Shown here piece by piece: positions 55,885-64,000 of a stretch of 64,000 bases of DNA. The notes beneath the pieces are model-generated. The model saw only the letters and a list, made by a program, of their open reading frames with translations, had not been told where the DNA came from and searched no databases. Positions within the stretch are counted from its first letter, which is position 1. Every line of letters starts with the position of its first letter. The DNA is from Orobanche coerulescens. Lineage: Eukaryota > Streptophyta > Magnoliopsida > Lamiales > Orobanchaceae. The stretch is taken from positions 10,782,501 through 10,846,500 of the forward strand of contig CM065815.1 in NCBI GenBank assembly GCA_033398695.1, in the 5' to 3' direction. The position numbers were made by a program, and so were the translations under genes.

Positions 55885-58800
55885 TAGATATATGTGAATT
55901 AGTATTATTAGATTGATTTGTTGACCACACTGAAATTTCTGGCTAAGCCAATAGATCAGTAGATTGAACTAAATATTTTTAGTTGTGGGCTACTTGATCT
56001 GATTATTCTTTGTAACCTAAACTCCAAGTCTTGGGCATGAAATCCAGATGTGGCCAACAATATACTACAGGATTGATTGTCTGCAAACTGTGACTCCATG
56101 TACCTCTAAGAATAATTTGTAAATTTTATTATCATGTGAGCATTTCCTTGAGTTGAATACATCACTCATAAATTTAAACAATACATCACTCATAAATAAA
56201 GCACGAAAAACTGGTCATTGCAACCACCAAAGTCGAACCAAGTGAATTGAGCATGGATGAGGATATGTTTGATTATGAATGATATCCTTTTGAGGTTAAC
56301 GAGATCAGTGGTCATCACTAAATTTATTATCACAGTTGTGCAGTTGACTATTAAACCCTGAATCTGGGATGAGTCGACCAAACTTTTTGCCAGAAACATA
56401 ATATCTTGATCGATTAACCGCTCGATAGTTGCCTCTGTTGCTTAGTAAAAGGAAAAAGATGTAGTGAGGTGAATTCGATCGGTTGTGGCTTCTGTTCACT
56501 CTCTAGTCTATTGTGCCTGTTCCTCTGATACAAGGATGGCGGAGGGATATTATTTATAGGAACTTCTACTAAATGAATTTTGCTTTAAAAATTGATTTTT
56601 TCTTACTGTTTATAAATGGTCTTAACATTTCGTTATGCTTAAATGAATTCAGTCATTTTCTGCAGACCAAATTCAAGCAAAAACCAGGCAGCAGTAGCCA
56701 ATCATGCTTCCTCTCTTTTGGAGAAGACCTGTGACCTGATCAGAAACTTCCCTGAATACTACGATGTTGTTGTTAGTGTAGCGCGAAAAACGGATGGTCG
56801 ACATTGGGCAGATTTGTTTTCTGCTGCCGGTAGATCAACGGAGTATGGGCTTGACTTTTGTACTTTTTCTCTAGAAAAATAGCAAGAACTTGGTCAAAAA
56901 GAAGAATCTTGTTATGTTGGCCTTTTCTTCAAATAAATATGATCTCTAATTAACATAATCACTTGATGAGTTGAGTTGAGATTGAGTACTTGCTGTTCCA
57001 AGGCTGAAGAGTTGTTTTGTCACCCTTTATTATGTCATGGACATCTAGCTTGACATGAATTATTTCATTTAGTTTTTTATTTTTATTTTGCTGCTTGACC
57101 ATCTTTTCCTCGTCATTGAGAAATGGAAATGTTTTACTTTTAGGTTGTTTGAAGAATGCTTTCAACAAAGATGGTACCGAACTGCAGCCTGCTATATACT
57201 TGTAAGTGCCATTTCACTACCTTGGATAGATTATATGGATTTTAGCTCTTTTGTCTTTTCGGATTACATTTTTAATTCTATCTCCTTTTATTGGTTTTAA
57301 AAGATAAAACCAGGGACCCCGCTTACAAACTCCTCATCCTTAAGTTGATCTGTAATGTCAAATGTAGTTATCAATCCAACATTTACTTGCTTACGAACAT
57401 ATAGGGCGGTTCACTGTCATCAGTTGTCCAAAATAACAGTTACCGGAATTGATTAGTTTCTTCATAGTGAAGAATAGCTTGCACGTAGCATTTATGTTGT
57501 TCTTGTGTTCCGAAACAAACTTGAATGATTTTGCATAGTTTTTTGTCAATTCATATATGCTTTGCATAAGGGCTTGCTGCTTGCACTTTATCTTCTCTCA
57601 TGATTCCGTGTCAATGTGTATTGATACTATCATTTGTTTATACTACGTATCAATAGTGAAAGTGAAACTTCTATGCAACATCTGTTTTATGCAGTGTTTT
57701 AAAAAGCAGCATTTTGCACTATGTAGCGTGCTATCGCGCGCATGATTCCTCGCAAGGCACAAATGATTCCTTTTGGTGCTAATTGTGAGCCTAGTTGTTT
57801 TGTGTTGCCACAGGTCATTGCTAAGCTTGAAGGTCCTGCTGTGAGCCAATATTGTGCCTTGCGTTTATTGCAGGTGATTGCACGCCTTTCCTCTTTCTTC
57901 ATGACATGCATACTTTCTTATAATTCGGGTAATAAGAAAATCAAAATGGTTTGATTTTTGAGGAAGTTGATTTTTACTGTAGAACCCAAAGCCAATGATT
58001 ACATTATTATTAATTGTCTGTCTGGTACTGCCTTTAATGTCTGCTTCAACGGACTTATATGTCGATTATCATTCCTTATGATGCTATATGAGAGCCTTTT
58101 TCTTTCTAGGACATTTCATTAATGCTAAACATTCTGACATGGACTTATCAATTGTCTAGGCTACACTTGACGAGTCTTTGTACGAACTGGCTGGAGAGCT
58201 GGTATGTGCTCGTTGCATTATATTCTATAAGATGGTTGTTCATCTTGTTCCTTGCAATTTTTCATATTTCCTTCTTGAACTCTTCTGTTTACAGGTGAGG
58301 TTTCTATTAAGATCAGGAAGAGAATCTGAATCCGCGAACACTGATTCTGAGAGAGACTCCCCAAGGTTCTTGGGATATTTTCTTTTCCGTACCAGTTTTA
58401 GGAAGCAGCCTCAGGATGCAAAAAGGTAATCCGAGGCCTTAAATTATTACAATATAATTATTATTTTAGGTTATACATTTTAGGCCTTAATCCACTGGTT
58501 TGCAATCATTCATTTTTTCTTTCCTAATCAGCTATATTGATGCTTGTAGCCGTTTTCCTTTTATGTCGATGTATAGCAGCTCATCATTCAAAGAGCCAAG
58601 CGCACATGTTGCTTCTGTTAAGAGTATTTTAGAAAACCATGCCAGCTATTTGATGTCTGGAAAAGAGCTTTCAAAGCTTGTTGCATTTGTCAAAGGCACC
58701 CAATTTGATTTAGTGGTATGAGTCACTCTTTTCAGTTCTTCAGATGAATGCCTTCCTTTTTTCTCTCTCCAAGATTTAGAATCATCATGAAACTTATCGC

Positions 58801-61122
58801 AGGAGTATCTTCAACGAGAAAGATATGGAAGTGCTCGTTTGGAGAATTTTGCTTCAGGGCTTGAAATGATTGGACAGAAGGTAAGCTGGATGCTGTGTTC
58901 CCATATACTCGATTTGGAATTCTTGAAATGCATCCATGGCTGCTGAACTTTTAAAAGTCTTTATTGACTAGCGGCTAACTACCTGACTCTGTCAGTCAAA
59001 CAGTCCGTAACTTTTCGCGATCCTTTTTTCTTCCAGCTGATTAAGAATGAATTTACACTTCAATGTGGTCGCAGTTCTTTAGATATTACAGAGTGTGTCT
59101 TGCTATTCAGGTTTATTCAGCTGATATTATGATATTATTGCTCTGCATGTATTGATTTTCCGTTTACCGTTGAACTGAGCCAAAGGCGATTTGAATAGCA
59201 GCTTGATGTTAACTGGACATTATTGGATGCATGTGTATAAATGCAACATGGACTCAATAACAACAATTACAAAATAAAATTCGATATATATAGGGATAAA
59301 ACCGATCACCCCCAACCTTTGGCACTATGAGCGGTTTGCGGCCTAACCTTTACAAAAGTGCAAAATCACCCCAAGCTTTGACAAGTTGTGCAAAATGCCC
59401 CCACCCATCACTTTCCGGCCAATTTTTTCGGTCAAATTTAAAAACAAAATTGCACAAAGTTCTATATTCACCGCTGCTGGTTCACAGATAAGTGTTTCTC
59501 ACGAACAACAAAGACGGCGGAGTGAGGCGAATCAAGGGCGAGGGTGGACTACCTTGCACCGGTCCATTCATGGTGTGATTAATCACAGCCTGCACACACC
59601 TATATATGGCGGTTTGTATATAGTTTTCTTTTTGGACTAGTTTAAAACTTTTTAAAAACTTAGACCGGAAATATGGCAGGGTTGGGGGGTTTCGCACAAC
59701 CCGCCAAAGGATGGGGGGGATGGGGGTGGAAATTCACACATTTCAAAGGTTACTCGGCAAACAGCTCATGGTGCCAAAGGTTGGGGGTGATCAGATTTTT
59801 CCCATATATATATATATATATATATATCACCAACTGCATCTTAATAACTATGTTGGGTCAGCGGCATGAAGATTATAATGTCAATAATTGTTTAATATTT
59901 GTTAATTACACGTATATATGTAATTATTAACCGCAATGCATCAGATACTAATATAGTTTCAAATAAATACGTAGTTATAGATATAGTAACCATATTATCA
60001 TTTGGTTACTAGGTATTAAGATAGTGTTAAAAATTTAATAATATTTGTTGACACTTTAAATTCATGCAAAACTAAAGTAGCAAAATTTTACGTCCTGTCG
60101 CTATATATAATGTAAAATATATTGATTTATTTACCAAGTTCTTTTTCTACGTAGCTTAATATGGGAACGCTGCAAAGTCGGTTGGACGCAGAATTCCTGT
60201 TGGCACACATGTGCTCAGTCAAGTTCAAAGAATGGATAGTGGTGTTGGCGACATTATTACGGCGTGCTGAGGTATAGTCAACATTGTTGCTAAATTTAGT
60301 CAAGCATTTTTCGTTATAGAAGATACTTATGTTTTTTTTAAGAAAAAAATCGCATCTGTAGTTGAAAAGCAATTAAGAACAATGAAGATGGTCACTTTTA
60401 CTTTCTGTAATCATGCAAATGCATGCCATGTCCTGCATGTGTTTCTTTCTTTATATTCAAGATGCCGTGTTGGCTTAGTTCTGTAGGTTTCCTTTACTAG
60501 CAGTTTTTCCGTGTTTTTTGGAAATTTAGTTACACCCCCCTTGAGTTTTAGCCTTACCAAAAAACAGAAACAAATAATATTCAAGGTACTTTTCAAAATT
60601 ACGGATCCCCCATCAACTATGTACAATTTATGAAGTAGAAACAAAAGGGGTTATTTGTAGTTCTGGAAGATAACTGGACTTTCTCTGTAATTGGAGCGAA
60701 CCTCCTCCAGGTACTTTTTATAATTAATCCTGTTTTTGTTTTAACAACTTCTTGTCGGCATTCCCGTCTTATGCTACCTGGCTACCTACAATTGATTGAT
60801 TCATCGTGTCAGACATATAATCCACTTGTCTCTTCAGGTCCTTTTTGATTTGTTTAGACATGATTTACGATTGTGGAAAGCATACAGCGTAACCATACAG
60901 GTATGCTTTTTTGTTCATTATCGCCCCCCCCCCCCCCCCCCCCAACCAACAAAAAAAATGACTAAGAAAAACCCACCATAAATACATGACTGATCTGTGC
61001 TTGTGCTACGTACGACTTTTAAGGCACACGGAGCTTTTGCTGAGTACCGTGATTTGCTCGACAAGTTGGAAGGGAAGCTTTCTTCAACTGTTGATGTAGA
61101 AGAAGAAACACGAATGATCTAA
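48622..61122 (+). CDS. RIC1: RIC1-like guanine nucleotide exchange factor subunit
   Basis: 23 exons: 48622-48768, 48903-49010, 49756-49904, 51090-51171, 51375-51796, 52535-52967, 53071-53294, 53450-53645, 53810-53955, 54038-54212, 54308-54361, 54718-54897, 55524-55636, 56666-56842, 57144-57201, 57814-57873, 58160-58201, 58295-58425, 58577-58715, 58803-58880, 60155-60271, 60838-60900, 61024-61122. All phases agree and give 1130 residues, normal for plants. The N-terminal half is a WD40-like propeller (LSDGSLYNM, AVGTLKGTVELYD, AVAGLHGLILYD); residues about 740-1010 form the RIC1 domain (QRWYRTAACYIL, MSGKELSKLVAFVKG). In yeast and animals Ric1-Rgp1 activates Ypt6/Rab6 at the Golgi; action on plant RABH is inferred. 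Exon 6 ends at an unusual CCA|GTTATG donor. Exon 19 may instead start at 58532 (15 more residues). No break seen. Confidence 0.93.
49905..51089 (+). other. RIC1 long introns, no insertion recognised
   Basis: This intron and those at 49011-49755, 51797-52534, 54898-55523, 55637-56665 and 57202-57813 are T-rich and ordinary. A TA/GA microsatellite (about 55843-55885) lies in the intron at 55637-56665. I find no coding exon of another gene in them. Confidence 0.6.
59293..59803. mobile_element. MULE-type MITE in a RIC1 intron
   Basis: The ends match as inverted repeats over about 45 bases: GGGATAAAACCGATCACCCC...TTGGCAC.ATGAGC at the left, and the reverse complement from 59803 at the right with a few mismatches. 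It is about 511 bp. AT repeats on both sides hide the target duplication. The interior is short and non-coding. Confidence 0.7.
60924..60943 (+). repeat. C20 homopolymer in the last RIC1 intron
   Basis: Twenty C in a row, just after the exon ending at 60900. The length may be unreliable in any assembly. Confidence 0.85.
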
Positions 61123-61345
61123 TAATCGATCGTCTGAAACAATATGGGATTGGTCTAATTTGCTAATATCTTAACACCAAGCATTGCGTGTGAGACCCCG
61201 ATCGAATTTCTCATGGCCAAGTTGAAAAAGAGACTTCCTTTCTGCTGTTCTCCAAAACAAACATGGGCAGAGTAGAGTCCTCATGAATTTAGCTTGTTAC
61301 CACCTTAGATTACCTTTCAGTAGTAACCATATATGTGCGTAAAGA

Positions 61346-61351
61346 AATAAA
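61346..61351 (+). terminator. RIC1 polyadenylation signal
   Basis: AATAAA, 224 bases after the RIC1 stop codon, followed by a T-rich stretch; the only such signal close downstream. Confidence 0.6.
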
Positions 61352-61399
61352 GACTCGTTGTTATAGTTATTATTATTATTATTATTAACAATATTTTTT

Positions 61400-62039
61400 T
61401 TTTCTTTTTAAAACTTGAGAGAATGTATTATTCTCCTTTTCCATTTTATTTGTCTGAAGGTACATATTTGGGTGCTGGTCATTTTTAGGAGCTGACTTTA
61501 TTTTTGCATGTTATATAAGATCTTTAAAAAATGAATTAGAAGCTTATAAGCTCTTAAAGAGCTTGGTTTTGCATCTTATTAAGTTCTTTAAAAAATAAAC
61601 TATATGGAACAAATTTAAAGAGCTTATAAGCTTTTGAACAGTTTATAAGACATTTTTTAAAAGTTTATAAGCTCCGCCAAAAACCCTCTTAACTGTGTAG
61701 TTAGATTTGTAAAATAGAACAATAGTTACCGGGGTTGGACTTCGACTTCGTAGGTCGCCAATATAGCTAGACAATTACAAATATATCTTTTTTTGACTAA
61801 AATAAGGAGTTTTTGAAATATCTTCTAAAATCACTTTCTTCTAAAATATATAGAGTATATTTCTGTTGACAGGACAAAACCTCCGGGCAATCATGCTTGC
61901 CTTAATACCCAAAAAGTATTTCAAGAGACTTACGTTCTTGATGCTAAATGTTTTGCCGATGTACGTTCTGACCGATTATATTCGAGTCTCATCATTTCCT
62001 GCTAGGAGGACCTAATCAACATATGTTAATGATGAGAAA
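61400..62039. other. AT-rich spacer with a possible small inverted-repeat element
   Basis: Variants of GAGCTTATAAGCTCTT recur between about 61540 and 61675 in both orientations and could be a small MITE, but I could not find ends or a target duplication. From 61860 to 62040 eroded copia-like sequence may start. Confidence 0.4.
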
Positions 62040-64000
62040 CAAAAAGAAAGTGGCCGACTTTTGAAGAATGCGCGTATAAACATCCTCAACTAGATTACCA
62101 CGAAGGAATGCATTATGCACATCCAGCTGATGAACCACCCAGATCTTCTTGGCCCCATACACTCGAATGTCTAATGGAAGTCAATGTCGTCCACTTGAGT
62201 AAAACCTTCCGCAATGCTCAATCTAGATGTTTGGCTTCTACTTTATTTTGGCTCATCATGAGGAGTGATGGCCGCTACAAAGGCCCAGTGAGATGAGAAA
62301 CAATTAATAATATGATGGAAAACTAGACAGAGGGTGTAGCGTTGAAGCCGTCGAATTGTACGTGGACTGTGCATGGTCTATGGAGGGTGGCAAATTTATT
62401 TCATAATTTCAAGATGCTTGAATTTGCGGATGTTCAGATTGGCTGCGTGAAGTTTCATTTTAGCGGATGGTAGTAGCTGCACTAGTGGCCTGCGCATTAT
62501 TATTTCCAGTAGAAAAGCTCGATTCATTATTGGCGGCATGCTCATTGTTTATTTGATTATGCTCTTGCCAGAGTAGACCAACAGAAACAATGTGGTTATG
62601 GGCCAGAGTATGACCTTGCCCAAATCGGCCGAAAAATGACATTAATGCAATTCCAGACGAGTTGCCTTTTCATATACAACCTTCATAGCGTTCAAGAAGT
62701 CTATATATGCACTCTATCAGGCAAATGGAAAAATATCTTCGAAAAAATTAAAAGATCCCTCGAACTTGAAATGTTATGCCTTCATAAATCAAACACAGGA
62801 TAACTTTTGTCCACTACGGTATTCACAAATACATGGTCTTCGCCTTTCCTTAAACTTGTCATTTGATTTCTTATTATCTCGTGCATAGACTAAACAACAA
62901 AAAACACATAGATGTTCATATTGAGGCGTTCGTCCAAGTAAAAGTTCATGTGGGGTCTTACTAGTGACACGAGATGGAAGCTTGTTAAAAACATAAACGA
63001 CAGTCAATGCACAATTCGGGATATTCGAAACACGTTTATATCAATCCCATTTGGTAATCCGTCATAGAGACACTCTTAATTGGAACAACAACGTTGGGTA
63101 TTTTAAATGGTAAGCCAACATCATCCTTTCTCTCCTCAGCCAAAATACTTGGGTTGCACGTATTATATTTCGTGGCACCTGAGCCAGTTACGCGCAATTT
63201 TGTGTGATCAAGCTTACCAGCCATGTCAACCGCTCGCCAGAATGCATGTTTGTCGCATGTTTCATATAATCTCGATGTTTGGCTTGTACTTTATTTTGGC
63301 TCATCTTGAGAAGTGATGGCCGCTAGAAAGGCCCGGTGAGATGAGAAAAAAATTAATAATATGATGGAATATTAGACAAAGGGTGTAGCGTTGAAGCCGT
63401 CGAATTGTACGTGGACTGTGCATGGTCTATGGAGCAGATTTATTTCATAATCTTCAAGATGCTTGAATTGTCGACGTTCAAATTGGCTGCGTCAAGTTTC
63501 ATTTTAGCGGATGGCAGTAGCTGCACTAGTGGCACGCCCATTATTATTTCCAGTAGAAAACCTCGATTCATTATTGGCGGCCTGCTAAGTGATTTGATTA
63601 TGCTCTTGCCAGAGTAGCCCACTGGAAACAATGTGGTTATCGGCCAGAAAATAACCTTGCCCAAATCGGTCGAACAATGACATTAGTGCAATTCCAGACC
63701 AGTTACTTTTCATATACAACCTTCATAGCGTTCAAGAAGTCTATATCAGCACTCTATCACGCAAATGAAAAAATAGCTTCGAAAAAATTAAAACATCCCT
63801 CGAACTCGAAATGTTATGCGTTCATAAATCAAACACACGATAACTTTTGTCCACTACGGTATTCGACAAATACATGGTCTTCGCCTTTCCTTAAATCATT
63901 TGATTTCTTATTGTCTCGTGCATAGACTAAACAACAAAAACATGTTCATATGGAGGCATTCATCCAAGTAAAAGTTCACGTGGGGTCTTACTAGTGACAC
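62040..64000 (-). mobile_element. copia remnant (minus strand) with internal tandem duplication
   Basis: At 62210-62040 the minus strand gives reverse transcriptase blocks (FTQVDDIDFH, VHQLDVHNAFLRGNL). At 63007-62789 it gives the integrase C-terminal block (NKLPSRVTSKTPHELLLGRT and onward). The stretch 62228-62970 recurs at 63276-64000, about 1.05 kb further on, with scattered substitutions and small gaps, so integrase and linker are present twice. Stops and frameshifts are frequent. No LTR is visible; the element runs off the window. Confidence 0.72.
62228..64000. repeat. tandem duplication, period about 1.05 kb
   Basis: TTTGGCTTCTACTTTATTTT at 62230 aligns with TTTGGCTTGTACTTTATTTT at 63278, and TCTTACTAGTGACAC at 62956 with the last bases of the window. 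The offset is 1048 at the left and about 1030 at the right because of small gaps. The second copy is cut by the window edge. Confidence 0.85.

Noticed and set aside
60796..60981. 61-codon open frame over a RIC1 exon and the C20 run
   Set aside because: It reads through the splice donor at 60901 and a homopolymer; only 60838-60900 is coding, in the RIC1 frame.

Overview
This is nuclear DNA of a flowering plant, very probably a eudicot. It shows GT-AG introns, plant-lineage retroelements (Ty1/copia, chromodomain-bearing Ty3/gypsy, a Tat-like gag-only element), CACTA, Mutator-like (MULE), hAT and Stowaway DNA transposons, and a plant RIC1 gene. I cannot name the species. There are no bacterial genes, rRNA, tRNA or CRISPR arrays.

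Right part (48.1-64 kb). The one host gene is a full-length RIC1 homologue, a subunit of the Ric1-Rgp1 exchange factor for Rab6/RABH GTPases. I could trace 23 exons from 48622 to 61122 with phases that all agree. A small MULE-type MITE sits in one intron, and a partly duplicated antisense copia remnant fills 62-64 kb.

Middle (30.4-48.1 kb). A MULE with 251-bp terminal inverted repeats and a 9-bp target duplication ends 533 bp upstream of the RIC1 start codon. It carries a broken transposase gene (minus strand) and an intact two-exon gene for a small GRF-zinc-finger/membrane protein (plus strand). It was later invaded by an hAT MITE (31294-31962), a solo gypsy LTR (35011-37707) and a whole chromovirus-type gypsy element (38698-47476). 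Each has its own target duplication.

Left part (1-28.6 kb). This is a chain of nested insertions seen from one side. A plus-strand copia (ending 28559) is split by a complete gypsy element (16113-25004). The same copia is also interrupted at 16061/16062 by a minus-strand LTR element. That is interrupted at 13447/13448 by a gag-only Tat-like element, that at 10560/10561 by a minus-strand gypsy element with a largely non-coding interior, that at 6048/6049 by a minus-strand copia, and that at 1912/1913 by a CACTA transposon. The missing left halves should lie beyond base 1, in reverse order.

The most unusual pattern is in the four gypsy LTR types. They share a framework: similar ends, a TATA-like box, an AG|GCAAGTA motif, and a pair of hairpins starting at ACTTGCACTAGC. 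At fixed places within it each type carries a different repeat cassette: an array of short palindromes just upstream of the TATA box, and a different tandem repeat downstream. This looks like a modular, fast-changing promoter/leader design.

Coordinates of LTR ends, target duplications and exons were read directly from the sequence. Family names rest on recognised motifs, without database searches.
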